30,961 nt of DNA from CALAMD01 sp035301345 (GCA_035301345.1 DATGUM010000047.1:1-30961), one strand, 5' to 3'; shown: positions 8,257-17,113, counted from the first letter of the stretch. The notes: generated by a model not told the origin, from the letters alone. Program-made: numbers and translations.

Positions 8257-9339
8257 ATGAGTCAAAATAATATGGAGTCATTAAGAAATGAACTAGATGG
8301 TATCAACCTCGAATTACTTGAGTTGATAAATAAACGAGCAAAAGTGGTACAAGAGATTGGGCAAGTAAAAGGAAAGCAAAGTGCGACTAAAAGATTTGAC
8401 CCAGTAAGAGAACGAGATATGCTTGATAAAATTATCGATGCTAACTCAGGGCCTTTTGTTCATTCAACGATTGAGCACATTTTCAAAGAAATTTTTAAAG
8501 CAGGTCTTGAGTTACAGAAAGATGATCATAGAAAAGCTTTATTAGTGTCACGTAAGAAAAAGCCAGAAGATACAGTTATTGATATTAAAGGTGTCCCGTT
8601 CGGTGGAGAGCAAGCACAATTTATTATTGGACCGTGCGCAGTAGAAAACTACGAACAAGTGGAAGCGGTAGGAAAAGCAATTAAAGACCGTGGTTTAAGA
8701 TTGTTACGTGGTGGAGCATTTAAGCCGAGAACTTCACCTTATGATTTCCAAGGACTAGGCATTGAAGGTTTGCAAATTTTAAAACGTGTAGCGGATGAGC
8801 ATGATTTAGCAGTCATCAGTGAGATTGTAAACCCTGCAGATTTAGATGAAGCAGCTGATTATTTAGATGTTATTCAAATCGGTGCACGAAATATGCAGAA
8901 CTTTGAGTTATTAAAAGCAGCAGGTGAGTTAAACAAGCCTGTATTATTAAAACGCGGATTATCAGCGACGATTTCTGAATTTATTAATGCAGCGGAATAC
9001 ATTAACTCACGTGGTAACGGAAATATTATTTTATGTGAGCGTGGTATTAGAACGTACGAAACAGCGACACGTAACACGTTAGATATTTCTGCTGTACCTA
9101 TTTTAAAGCAAGAGACACACTTACCAGTGATGGTAGACGTGACTCACTCAACAGGCCGCCGTGATTTATTATTACCGACAGCGAAAGCTGCTTTAGCAAT
9201 TGGAGCAGATGGTGTCATGGCAGAAGTTCACCCAGATCCATCAGTAGCACTTTCAGATGCAGCACAACAAATGGATATTCCTTCATTTAATGAATTTATG
9301 GATGCATTAGAATCATTTACAAAATCACATAAACTATAA
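8257..9339 (+). CDS. aroA: Bifunctional chorismate mutase / DAHP synthase
   Basis: Cytosolic enzyme at the entrance of aromatic amino acid synthesis. Residues 5-about 85 are an AroQ-type chorismate mutase helix bundle (LRNELDGINLELLELINKRA, then the VRERDML region). Residues about 95-355 are a class I-beta DAHP synthase that joins PEP and erythrose 4-phosphate, with IIGPCAVE, RGGAFKPRTSPYDFQG, VLLKRG and DVTHSTGRRDL. The 360 residues match B. subtilis AroA(G), in which the mutase domain senses chorismate or prephenate for feedback control. AAAGGAG at 8243-8249 precedes ATG 8257. It has its own sigma-A promoter and is followed by a structured 258-base gap before ccpA. In other naming schemes it is called aroG or aroF. 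Confidence 0.97.
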   Translation: MSQNNMESLRNELDGINLELLELINKRAKVVQEIGQVKGKQSATKRFDPVRERDMLDKIIDANSGPFVHSTIEHIFKEIFKAGLELQKDDHRKALLVSRKKKPEDTVIDIKGVPFGGEQAQFIIGPCAVENYEQVEAVGKAIKDRGLRLLRGGAFKPRTSPYDFQGLGIEGLQILKRVADEHDLAVISEIVNPADLDEAADYLDVIQIGARNMQNFELLKAAGELNKPVLLKRGLSATISEFINAAEYINSRGNGNIILCERGIRTYETATRNTLDISAVPILKQETHLPVMVDVTHSTGRRDLLLPTAKAALAIGADGVMAEVHPDPSVALSDAAQQMDIPSFNEFMDALESFTKSHKL

Positions 9340-9374
9340 AGTTATTCGACTTAACGATTGAAAAGTCGTTTACT

Positions 9375-9478
9375 AATAAGCGAGAAGATATAACTCTTTA
9401 AAGAACAATTATTATGAGAGAAATTTCATTTTAACTCATATGTGTTCTTTAAAAAAGGCGTATATTTTCTCGCTTGTT
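9375..9478. repeat. Long nested palindrome flanked by 7-bp direct repeats
   Basis: Three nested stems: 9375-9392 with 9461-9478 (18 pairs, two of them G-U), TTTAAAGAACA 9397-9407 with its complement 9443-9453 (perfect), and TATGAG 9413-9418 with CTCATA 9435-9440. GTTTACT occurs at 9368-9374 and again at 9476-9482, so the palindrome sits between two identical 7-mers, the second overlapping the last three stem positions. It may be the aroA 3' end, a structured RNA, or a foldback element; the sequence alone does not decide. Confidence 0.7.
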
Positions 9479-9523
9479 TACTTTTAGGGGAACATAAAAG
9501 CTATAAAAGTTGTCTGTTTGCTT

Positions 9524-9552
9524 TTGAAATTTCATTACCGGTAGCGTATGAT
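9524..9552 (+). promoter_or_regulatory. Sigma-A promoter for ccpA
   Basis: TTGAAA (9524-9529), 17 bases, TATGAT (9547-9552), 45 bases before the ccpA start. I see no catabolite-responsive element overlapping it. Confidence 0.8.
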
Positions 9553-9597
9553 AGAAATAAAGTTATTTTATCCGTGTAAGAGGAGGTTTTTTAGATA

Positions 9598-10599
9598 ATG
9601 AGTAATATTACAATTTACGACGTTGCTCGTGAAGCGAACGTTTCAATGGCAACGGTATCACGTGTTATTAATAGAAATCCAAATGTTAAGCCGTCCACGA
9701 GGAAAAAAGTGCTTGATACGATTGAGCGACTCGGCTATCGTCCAAACGCTGTTGCACGTGGGCTAGCAAGTAAAAAGACGACAACTGTAGGAGCGATTAT
9801 TCCAGATATATCTGGTATATTTTTTGCAGAGGTTGCACGAGGAATCGAAGATATTGCTACGATGTATAAATATAACGTTATTTTAAGTAACTCTGATCAA
9901 AATAAAGATAAAGAGCTACAGCTCATTGATACGATGTTAGAAAAACAAGTTGACGGTATTATTTTTATGGGTGGAAATATTACAAAAGACTTTGTTAATC
10001 AACTATCAAATACGAACGTACCTGTCGTATTAGCGGCAACGTATGATGAGTCAGAAACATTTCCTTCAGTGAATATTGATCACGAACTAGCAGCATATGA
10101 AGCGACGCAATTTTTAATTAAACAGCACAATAGTCAACCAGCTTTTATTTATGGTCAAGAAGATACGAAGAAGAGAAATGAATTTAAGTATGACGGTTAT
10201 ATCCGAGCGATTAAAGATGCAGGGATTGAATTGAATGAATCGTTTGTTATTAAGGCAGGCTACTCTTATCAGTCGGGAATTGACGGTATTAATGAGTTGT
10301 TAGCTTTAGATACTTTGCCGAAAACAGTGTTCGTTGCATCTGACGAGATGGCATTAGGAGTTATCCACGGTGCGCAAGATAAAGGATATCGTGTTCCAGA
10401 AGATATCGAAGTGTTTGGTTTTAACAATACACGTTTATCGACAATGGTTCGACCGACATTATCGACAATTGTTCAACCAATGTATGATATTGGAGCAGTA
10501 GCGATGCGTTTATTAACAAAATATATGAACAAAGAAGAAGTGGAAGAAACGGAAGTTATCTTACCACACCGCATCATTGAACGAGATTCAACGAAATAA
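9598..10599 (+). CDS. ccpA: Catabolite control protein CcpA
   Basis: LacI/GalR-family master regulator of carbon catabolite control; with HPr-Ser-P it binds cre sites. The N-terminal helix-turn-helix and hinge are textbook: TIYDVAREANVSMATVSRVI at residues 5-24, then the NPNVKPSTRKKV and YRPNAVARGLASKKT segments. A periplasmic-binding-protein-like core fills the rest, with VGAIIPDISGIFFAEVARGI and the ending STIVQPMYDIGAVAMRLL. The length of 333 residues equals the family norm. GAGGAGG at 9580-9586 precedes ATG 9598. Position after aroA and before motPS is the conserved Bacillus order and supports CcpA over other LacI regulators. Confidence 0.96.
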   Translation: MSNITIYDVAREANVSMATVSRVINRNPNVKPSTRKKVLDTIERLGYRPNAVARGLASKKTTTVGAIIPDISGIFFAEVARGIEDIATMYKYNVILSNSDQNKDKELQLIDTMLEKQVDGIIFMGGNITKDFVNQLSNTNVPVVLAATYDESETFPSVNIDHELAAYEATQFLIKQHNSQPAFIYGQEDTKKRNEFKYDGYIRAIKDAGIELNESFVIKAGYSYQSGIDGINELLALDTLPKTVFVASDEMALGVIHGAQDKGYRVPEDIEVFGFNNTRLSTMVRPTLSTIVQPMYDIGAVAMRLLTKYMNKEEVEETEVILPHRIIERDSTK

Positions 10600-10763
10600 T
10601 GAATAATTGAGTAGAAATTTAGTACGAGTTATCGACAAATATAAAAAATAGCCACATGATTGAATATTTACTACTATTTATGATTAGAAAATGTTAATAT
10701 TATTTCCATAAAGTAGTAATAAACAATCATTTTTATTAAAAAACATAGGGGTTTGGTAATGAC

Positions 10764-11597
10764 ATGAGAAAACGTGATATTTTAACACCCATTGGAATTA
10801 CTTTTGGATTTATAATGATCATGATGGCTATCGTTTCAAAAGAAGGCGTTGATGGTGTGACGGCTTTTTTTGACGTTGCATCGATTTTTATCGTTATTGG
10901 GGGATTACTCGCTTCCTTGTTCATTAACTTTAAAAGAGAACAAATGATGCTTGCGACGCGCGTTATTCAAGAATCTTTTTATAAAAATGAACAGCGTATT
11001 CCTCAATTAATTGCACTTTTCATTCAGTTGTCAGAACGGGCTAGACGAGATGGAATTTTAGCACTTGAAAATGAAGCTGAAAAAGTTGACGATGAATTTA
11101 CGCGGAAAGGAATTTTGTTAGCTGTAGATGGCATTGAGCCAGAAGTCATTAATGATATTATGAACGCAGAGATTGTAGCGATGGAAGAAAGACATGCGAA
11201 AGGTCGAGTGATCATTGAGAAAGCGGGAGAATATGCTCCTGCTTGGGGAATGATTGGTACTTTGATCGGTCTCGTTCTTATGTTAGGAAGCTTACAAGAC
11301 CCAACGACATTAGGTCCGAATATGGCTGTTGCATTATTGACAACGTTATATGGAACTGTATTAGCTAACTTAGTATTTATCCCAATGGCAAGTAAACTGG
11401 CAAATAAGACGGAAGAAGAAATTTTTTATCGACAAATAATTATCGAAGGCGTTATCGGTGTACAATCAGGACAAAACCCACGTATTTTAGAAGAAAAATT
11501 AAGTGCTTTCTTATCATATGATGGAGCACATAAAAATGAAGTAAATCAAGTATTGGAACAATCAAAAGTAGTAGAGGGTAATGTAAATGAGGCGTAG
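10764..11597 (+). CDS. motP: Flagellar stator protein MotP
   Basis: MotA/ExbB-type stator subunit; with MotS it forms the ion channel that drives the flagellar motor, and in characterised Bacillus species MotPS is sodium-coupled. Four membrane segments are visible near residues 8-26, 35-53, 158-175 and 184-206, with the large cytoplasmic loop between the second and third holding charged residues (SERARRDGILALENEAEK) that contact the rotor. The conserved GTLIGLVLMLGSL and PNMAVALLTTLYGTVLANLV segments are present. AGGGG at 10747-10751 precedes the ATG. It overlaps motS by 11 bases, so the two are translationally coupled. The 3' neighbour of ccpA is motP (ytxD) in B. subtilis too. Sodium coupling here is inferred, not visible. 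Confidence 0.93.
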   Translation: MRKRDILTPIGITFGFIMIMMAIVSKEGVDGVTAFFDVASIFIVIGGLLASLFINFKREQMMLATRVIQESFYKNEQRIPQLIALFIQLSERARRDGILALENEAEKVDDEFTRKGILLAVDGIEPEVINDIMNAEIVAMEERHAKGRVIIEKAGEYAPAWGMIGTLIGLVLMLGSLQDPTTLGPNMAVALLTTLYGTVLANLVFIPMASKLANKTEEEIFYRQIIIEGVIGVQSGQNPRILEEKLSAFLSYDGAHKNEVNQVLEQSKVVEGNVNEA

Positions 11598-12354
11598 AAG
11601 AAATAAAGATAAACATGATAAAGGTTCACCAAGATGGATGGTTACATACTCTGATATGGTGACGCTTATTCTCGTGTTTTTTATCTTACTTTTTTCAATG
11701 TCACAACTTGATTTAGTTAAATTTGAAGCAATCTCCGATTCATTTAAAAATCGAGAAATATTAGATTTTTTACCATCAGCCGTAGAACTAGATGAAAATG
11801 GTCAAAATGGATCGTCATTTAATGATGGAATGGATGATGAAGATTCATCAGGAATAGATGATGAGAGCTTCGGTGAAGGGGATTCCTTAGAGAAATTATT
11901 AACAGATGTGAATCGCTTTCTCGATGAAAATGCACTAAACGATGTTATTTCTGCGGACCGAACGGAACGGGGGGTTGTACTCGTTCTCCAAGAAAGTATT
12001 TTATTTGATTCAGCAGAAGCAGAAATACTCAATCGAGGAAAACCATTTTTAGAAAAGATAGGCACGTTACTCGTTGAATTACCGAACTATGTGAAAGTTG
12101 AAGGACATACAGATAGTCGACCGATTTCAAACTATCGTTATCCATCAAACTGGGAATTAAGTGGAGCGAGAGCAAGTAGCGTTATTCGTTATTTGATTGA
12201 TGAAAATGATTTTAAAGAAGATCGTTTTTCAGCAGTTGGTTATTCAGATACTCGACCAGCTGTTCCAAATACGAACAATCAAAATCTCGGTAAGAATCGT
12301 CGTGTAGAAATCGTTATATTAGAAGACGGGCAATCTGAAGGTATGAAAGAATAA
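11587..12354 (+). CDS. motS: Flagellar stator protein MotS
   Basis: MotB-type stator partner of MotP, 255 residues. Residues 18-38 form the single membrane helix WMVTYSDMVTLILVFFILLF with the ion-binding aspartate at D23. A linker rich in Asp, Glu, Ser and Gly (about 66-100) follows. Residues 125-250 are an OmpA-like peptidoglycan-binding domain with VEGHTDSRPI, NWELSGARA and NLGKNRRVEIVI. Its start lies inside the end of motP, where GTAGAGGGTAA serves as ribosome binding site. The hydrophobic pattern after D23 (MVTLILVFF) is the MotS rather than MotB type, which agrees with the gene position, but ion choice is inferred. It ends at a bidirectional terminator facing the pbp gene. Confidence 0.93.
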   Translation: MRRRRNKDKHDKGSPRWMVTYSDMVTLILVFFILLFSMSQLDLVKFEAISDSFKNREILDFLPSAVELDENGQNGSSFNDGMDDEDSSGIDDESFGEGDSLEKLLTDVNRFLDENALNDVISADRTERGVVLVLQESILFDSAEAEILNRGKPFLEKIGTLLVELPNYVKVEGHTDSRPISNYRYPSNWELSGARASSVIRYLIDENDFKEDRFSAVGYSDTRPAVPNTNNQNLGKNRRVEIVILEDGQSEGMKE

Positions 12355-12359
12355 AAAAT

Positions 12360-12406
12360 CCTCTCATGAAAGCGTTAGTGATAACCACTGAATGCTTTAT
12401 GAGAGG
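12360..12406. terminator. Bidirectional terminator between motS and pbp
   Basis: CCTCTCATGAAAGC (12360-12373) pairs with GCTTTATGAGAGG (12394-12406); A-tract on the left and TTTTT on the right. It serves two converging genes. Confidence 0.9.
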
Positions 12407-12424
12407 CTTTTTATTGTTTATTTA

Positions 12425-15337
12425 TTATTCATCAGGCTCATCAGGTTGTTCATCTTCGTCATTTGAATCATTGTCACCGGATTCGCCATCTGAATCATTT
12501 TCATCTTCATTCGTATTAGAATCATCGTCATCATTATCGTCTTTTTCCGGCTTTTCTTCTTCGTCTTTATCATCATCGTCATCTTCTTCATCTTCTTTTT
12601 CCCCGAGTAATAGTATATCAGAAGGAGCAGATTCACGTCCGAAATAATCAACCGCTTTTATATGAACGTATCCCGTTTTCTTTGAAATACTCAGTGAAGC
12701 ATCTGTATTATGACCGATTTTAGTAAAGGAACCGTCTTCTGATTCAGACCAAAACACACGATACCCGACGACATTTTTACTACCAGAAGCCGACCAACTT
12801 AATTTACTACCACTTATACTAAGAGAACTTGGCGGATCTGGTGCTTTTCCTGTATCTTCTACTTCAGTATCAGAGTCAGAGGTTCCTTCAGCTGTACCGA
12901 TTTTTTCCCAAAGTTCACGATTCTTTCTTGGGAACAATAATGAAAGGTCACCGAGTGTGTCATAATTATTTTCTTTTAAGAATTCCGGATTAAACGCAAG
13001 ACCAAATCCTTCACCAGATGTAAACTCTTCAGGTGTATCAGGTCCAGCTGGAACTTCTTTACCATTAACGACGACTAATCGATGAGATTCACCGTCAATT
13101 AAACTATTGTCTTCTTTTTTCGGGACAAATTTTGCATTAAAGATATCGGATTGAACGAGCCCAGCTTTTTCACATAACTCTGTCGGAATTAGACCCGATG
13201 TTGCACAGAAGCTACGATGGACGATACCTTCTGGTTGGCTAAATCGTTCGCTCGGTGCAATAAGTTCTTTATCAACATCTCCGGCAGCATTAATGAGTTG
13301 TCCCCATAAATTTTGTGTCCGTTGACTATAACTTAACCCACAATTTGAACAAAAAATGGATGCAGGGTTATCATAACCAATCCATGTCGCTAATGATACG
13401 TTCGGATTTAATCCAACGAACCAAGCGTCATGATAGTCTGTTGACGTACCTGTTTTACCAGCCCAGTCAACGCCGCCATATTTTAAACGCGTATTAACAT
13501 ATTTTCCTGTACCTGAGCTAAGCACATCACGCATCATATCAATCGTTAAATATGCTGTTTGTGGTGAGAATATTTCAACTTCCTCTGCTTCGTGCTCATA
13601 AATTGTCTCTCCTGATGAGTCAGTAATTTTTTCAATCATATAACCGTCGACGAACTTACCGTTGTTCGCTAATGTCGTAAACGCGTTAATATTTTCTTCA
13701 ACAGTAATTCCGTGTTTCATACCACCAAGTGCTAAAGCTAAGTTATGCTCATCACTTTCATCTAAAGACGTAATACCCATTTTTCGTAAATACTTATCAA
13801 CGGGGTTTTGATCAATGATTTTTTGGTACGTTTTATAAGCGGGCACGTTGTATGAATTTGCTAACGCATCACGTGCAGTAATTAATCCGTAGTTTCCACC
13901 GCCATAGTTCTTCGGATAACTCATTGGCAAGTCAGCAATGATAGAACCTGGCTGAACAACACCTAATTCCATCGCAGGCGCATAGACGGCAATTGGTTTT
14001 GACGTACTACCGACAGATCGTTTTGCTTGTGTGGCGTGATTGTATTCTGAATCGAAATTACTTCGCCCACCGACAAAACTTAAAATTTTACCCGATTTAT
14101 TTTCGCGTAGGACAGCACCTGCTTGTACAGGTTCATCTGTTCCTGGACGATTCGGACCGTAATGTTCATAGTTATCGGCAATTTCTTGGAAACGGTCGTA
14201 CATTTCTTTGTTGATTGTTGAATGAATGTTATAACCTTGTGTACGTAATTCTCGTTCTGCTTTTATGACGTACTTTTCATTCAGTTGACTATTCTCTTCA
14301 ACTTCTTCCAAATCTAAATCATCCGCAATGATTAATTGCTCTTTAATAATTTCTGTCGCACGTTGCTCTAATTCATCAATTAAATAACGGTATTTTTCTT
14401 TTGGTGCTTTCTTTTCGATAATAAAATCGTCTTTAATATCGTAAGCAAGTGCTTCTTCATATTCACCTTCAGAAATATATTTCGCTTGATACATTCTGTT
14501 TAAAACAGATTGCATACGCTTTTTCCCGTGTTCTAAATCTTCATCTTCCTTTAATCCGCCACCTGACACATAAGGCGTGTAAACTGATGGACTTTGTGGC
14601 AATCCAGCTAAAAATGCAGCTTGTGGTAAGTTTAAATCTTTCGCATCAATACCGAAAACACCTGTAGCTGCTGTTTGGATACCAGCGATATTTTCCCCTG
14701 TTGATTTACGGCCGTAAGGAATAATATTTAAATAAGCTTCTAATATCTCATCTTTACTAAAGAAATGCTCAATGCGCATCGCAAGTAAAATTTCCTTCGC
14801 TTTACGCTCGAATGAAACTTCGTTCGTTAACACTTGGTTTTTAATTAATTGCTGCGTAAGTGTACTACCACCTGTTTTTCTATCGGCATTCGTTACTTCT
14901 TGCAGCATCGCACGTACGATTGCTTTCGGGACGACACCGTTATGTTCGTTGAAGTTTTCGTCCTCTGTAGCAATCACTGCTTGAATAAGTGTTTCTGAAA
15001 TATCATCGAGTGAAACTTTCTCTCGATGAATGTCAGAGCGAATATCCGCGATATATTCTTCGTTATCAAAATACATCTTAGATGTTTCTTCATAATTATA
15101 AATATCCTTCTCCATACTCTCGTAACTTCGAACGTCTTCGTCTTTAACGAGAGAGGCAAAATAACCCGCACCGACTCCTAACGCGAAGAACATACCTATA
15201 AAAGAAAGTATAAGAAAAGTAAGGACAATATTCCAAACGACATCGTATGTTATCCGCGAGGAGCGCTGTATTTTACCAGCTTCCCAATTCTTTTTTATTT
15301 TGTTCATAAAAATATTTAATTTATCATTGTTTTTCAC
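12425..15337 (-). CDS. Class A penicillin-binding protein with FN3-like domain and acidic tail
   Basis: Bifunctional peptidoglycan polymerase/crosslinker, 970 residues. Order: cytosolic basic N terminus; one membrane anchor (about 37-60); GT51 glycosyltransferase with catalytic Glu125 in ATEDENF and GGSTLTQQLIKN at 156-167; transpeptidase with S444-T-S-K447, SYN 495-497 and KTG 628-630; a CxxC pair (663 and 666) and two further cysteines; an FN3-like domain at about 832-910; and a tail in which 37 of the last 59 residues are Asp or Glu. All catalytic motifs are intact. The GTG at 15337 is chosen because AGGAGG lies seven bases upstream of it; an in-frame ATG at 15358 is on the wrong side of that site. 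It is convergent with motS and divergent from tyrS. Which PBP paralogue this is (PBP1, 2c, 2d or 4 type) is not resolved. Confidence 0.93.
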   Translation of the reverse strand: MKNNDKLNIFMNKIKKNWEAGKIQRSSRITYDVVWNIVLTFLILSFIGMFFALGVGAGYFASLVKDEDVRSYESMEKDIYNYEETSKMYFDNEEYIADIRSDIHREKVSLDDISETLIQAVIATEDENFNEHNGVVPKAIVRAMLQEVTNADRKTGGSTLTQQLIKNQVLTNEVSFERKAKEILLAMRIEHFFSKDEILEAYLNIIPYGRKSTGENIAGIQTAATGVFGIDAKDLNLPQAAFLAGLPQSPSVYTPYVSGGGLKEDEDLEHGKKRMQSVLNRMYQAKYISEGEYEEALAYDIKDDFIIEKKAPKEKYRYLIDELEQRATEIIKEQLIIADDLDLEEVEENSQLNEKYVIKAERELRTQGYNIHSTINKEMYDRFQEIADNYEHYGPNRPGTDEPVQAGAVLRENKSGKILSFVGGRSNFDSEYNHATQAKRSVGSTSKPIAVYAPAMELGVVQPGSIIADLPMSYPKNYGGGNYGLITARDALANSYNVPAYKTYQKIIDQNPVDKYLRKMGITSLDESDEHNLALALGGMKHGITVEENINAFTTLANNGKFVDGYMIEKITDSSGETIYEHEAEEVEIFSPQTAYLTIDMMRDVLSSGTGKYVNTRLKYGGVDWAGKTGTSTDYHDAWFVGLNPNVSLATWIGYDNPASIFCSNCGLSYSQRTQNLWGQLINAAGDVDKELIAPSERFSQPEGIVHRSFCATSGLIPTELCEKAGLVQSDIFNAKFVPKKEDNSLIDGESHRLVVVNGKEVPAGPDTPEEFTSGEGFGLAFNPEFLKENNYDTLGDLSLLFPRKNRELWEKIGTAEGTSDSDTEVEDTGKAPDPPSSLSISGSKLSWSASGSKNVVGYRVFWSESEDGSFTKIGHNTDASLSISKKTGYVHIKAVDYFGRESAPSDILLLGEKEDEEDDDDDKDEEEKPEKDDNDDDDSNTNEDENDSDGESGDNDSNDEDEQPDEPDE

Positions 15338-15365
15338 ACGAATTAACCTCCTACACATAGAATTA

Positions 15366-15374
15366 ATTATACCA
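15366..15374 (-). promoter_or_regulatory. Extended -10 promoter for the pbp gene
   Basis: On the minus strand this reads TG-G-TATAAT, a perfect extended -10, 29 bases before the GTG start. The -35 region is weak. Confidence 0.6.
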
Positions 15375-15489
15375 TAGCTCGTTTTAACTCGTACATATTT
15401 ATCCCTTTTATTTGCAAATTATGTGTAAATATGTAAAGATAATAAGGAAAATTAATACGTATGCGTTGAAAAGTTGCAGTAGCGAATAA

Positions 15490-15685
15490 ATCACTGTTAC
15501 AGAGAGCTAGTGGTCGGTGAAAACTAGTACATATTTATAAGTGAATTACGGCTTGGAGCAATCTCCACTTGACTGGAGACGGTGTATGTTTACATCGTTA
15601 GCAAAAAAGTTGATATACCTAAATGTATATAACAAGGGTGGTAACGCGAATAACCTCGTCCCTTTCCAGGGAGGAGGATTTTTTT
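15490..15685 (+). promoter_or_regulatory. T-box riboswitch (tyrosine) in the tyrS leader
   Basis: The T-box core AGGGTGGTAACGCGA is at 15635-15649. Upstream are Stem I features: CTAGT/ACTAG pairing (15507-15511 with 15523-15527), the GGTGAAAAC bulge region, and a specifier loop GAATTACGGC in which UAC (15547-15549) is the tyrosine codon. Downstream is the terminator that competes with the antiterminator: CCTCGTCCCT (15654-15663), loop TTCC, AGGGAGGAGG (15668-15677), then seven T. Uncharged tRNA-Tyr binding is expected to allow readthrough into tyrS. I could not identify its promoter with confidence; the 5' boundary is approximate. Confidence 0.95.
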
Positions 15686-15725
15686 GTTTTAAATGACATA
15701 TAAATACTATGAATGAGGTGTTGAA

Positions 15726-16997
15726 GTGGATATTTTAGCAGATTTACAAAACAGAGGTTTGCTACATCAAGCAACAGATTTAGAAGGTTTAGAAGAACAT
15801 TTAAAAAATAATGAAGTGACGCTTTACTGTGGATTTGATCCGACAGCTGATAGTTTACATATTGGCCACTTGTTACCAGTAACAATTCTTAAACGATTCC
15901 AGCGTGCGGGGCACAAACCAATTGCTCTTATCGGTGGAGGAACAGGTATGATTGGTGACCCGAGTGGGAGAAATACAGAACGATCGCTAAATACGACAGA
16001 TACTGTTCACCATTTTGCAAATAGCTTACGTGACCAATTAGCGACGATGTTAGATTTTGATGAAGGATCTAACGCTGCTCGTGCACGTAATAACCACGAT
16101 TGGTTAGCTAATTTAACATTCATTGAGTTTTTACGAGATATCGGGAAACACTTTACTGTCAATTATATGCTAGCAAAAGATGCAGTATCATCGCGTATCG
16201 AAGACGGTATTTCATACACAGAATTTAGTTATATGCTCATGCAGTCATATGACTTTAGAAAGTTATACGAAGAGGAAAACTGTACGTTACAAATTGGTGG
16301 AAGTGACCAGTGGGGTAACATTACAGCAGGGATGGAATACATTCGCCGTACACGTCCAGATGCTGAGGAAGATATTGATGTATTTGGTTTAACAGTACCA
16401 CTGATTACGAAAGCTGACGGAACGAAATTCGGTAAAACAGCAGGTGGAGCTGTTTGGTTAGACCCAGAAAAGACGAGTCCTTATGAGTTTTACCAGTTCT
16501 GGTACAACACAGATGACCGTGACGTCATTAAATTTATTAAATACTTCACGTTTTTAGAAGATGATGAAATCACATCTTTAGAAAAGGCAACGGAAGAAGA
16601 TCCAGGAAGGCGCGCGGCACAAAAGCGTCTTGCTGAAGAAGTGACGACATTTGTTCACGGAAGGGAAGCACTCGATCAAGCGATTAAGATTTCTGAAGCT
16701 CTGTTTAGCGGAGACGTCAAACAATTAACAACAGATGAAATCGAACAAGGATTTAAAGACGTGCCAAACTATACAGTAGCACGTGAAGATATTCAATTAA
16801 TTGACTTGCTCGTTCAAGCGAATATTTCTTCATCGAAACGTCAAGCGCGTGAAGACATTTCAAACGGTGCGATTTACTTAAATGGTGATCGTAACCAGGA
16901 TTTACAACATACAGTTACGAGTGAAGACTTACTTGAAGATACATTTTTAGTCGTACGTCGCGGACGAAGAAAGTACTTTTTAATTCATTTTGAATAA
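15726..16997 (+). CDS. tyrS: Tyrosyl-tRNA synthetase
   Basis: Class I aminoacyl-tRNA synthetase charging tRNA-Tyr in the cytosol. HIGH at residues 45-48 (DSLHIGHLLPV) and KFGKT at 234-238 form the ATP site; GGGTGMIGDPSGR and GGSDQWGNI line the tyrosine pocket. The C terminus from about 355 is an S4 RNA-binding domain (LLVQANISSSKRQAREDI). The 423 residues equal the TyrS norm. The start is GTG 15726, with GAGG at 15715-15718 spaced seven bases; no in-frame ATG is nearby. Expression is controlled by the tyrosine T-box directly upstream, and the gene ends in its own terminator. Confidence 0.97.
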   Translation: MDILADLQNRGLLHQATDLEGLEEHLKNNEVTLYCGFDPTADSLHIGHLLPVTILKRFQRAGHKPIALIGGGTGMIGDPSGRNTERSLNTTDTVHHFANSLRDQLATMLDFDEGSNAARARNNHDWLANLTFIEFLRDIGKHFTVNYMLAKDAVSSRIEDGISYTEFSYMLMQSYDFRKLYEEENCTLQIGGSDQWGNITAGMEYIRRTRPDAEEDIDVFGLTVPLITKADGTKFGKTAGGAVWLDPEKTSPYEFYQFWYNTDDRDVIKFIKYFTFLEDDEITSLEKATEEDPGRRAAQKRLAEEVTTFVHGREALDQAIKISEALFSGDVKQLTTDEIEQGFKDVPNYTVAREDIQLIDLLVQANISSSKRQAREDISNGAIYLNGDRNQDLQHTVTSEDLLEDTFLVVRRGRRKYFLIHFE

Positions 16998-17005
16998 AGA
17001 TGCGC

Positions 17006-17050
17006 AACACCTTACGATCGATAACATGTTAGATTGTAAGGTGTTTTTTT
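17006..17050 (+). terminator. tyrS terminator
   Basis: AACACCTTAC (17006-17015) pairs perfectly with GTAAGGTGTT (17036-17045), followed by a T-run to 17050. Confidence 0.9.
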
Positions 17051-17052
17051 GT

Positions 17053-17071
17053 GTTAATGATAGTCATTATA
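17053..17071 (+). promoter_or_regulatory. Candidate Fur box upstream of the oxidase-like gene
   Basis: GTTAATGATAGTCATTATA agrees with the classical 19-base Fur box at 16 positions and contains the dyad AATGA-TAG-TCATT. It lies 14 bases before the -35 of the consensus promoter at 17085. Related regulators such as Zur or PerR bind similar dyads, so the exact regulator is inferred. Confidence 0.55.
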
Positions 17072-17084
17072 AAATGTAACAATT

Positions 17085-17113
17085 TTGACATATATGCACA
17101 ATTACTTTATAAT
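17085..17113 (+). promoter_or_regulatory. Perfect-consensus sigma-A promoter
   Basis: TTGACA (17085-17090), exactly 17 bases, TATAAT (17108-17113). No mismatch to consensus; a strong promoter of this kind is usually held in check by a repressor, in keeping with the dyad just upstream. Confidence 0.93.

Noticed and set aside
9347..9368. CGACTT/AAGTCG hairpin just after aroA as its terminator
   Set aside because: Only six pairs with a ten-base loop and a poor T-tract; the larger palindrome behind it is the stronger structure.
12366..12647. A serine-rich plus-strand open frame opposite the pbp 3' end
   Set aside because: It is the complement of the Asp/Glu codons of the PBP tail and has no start signals.
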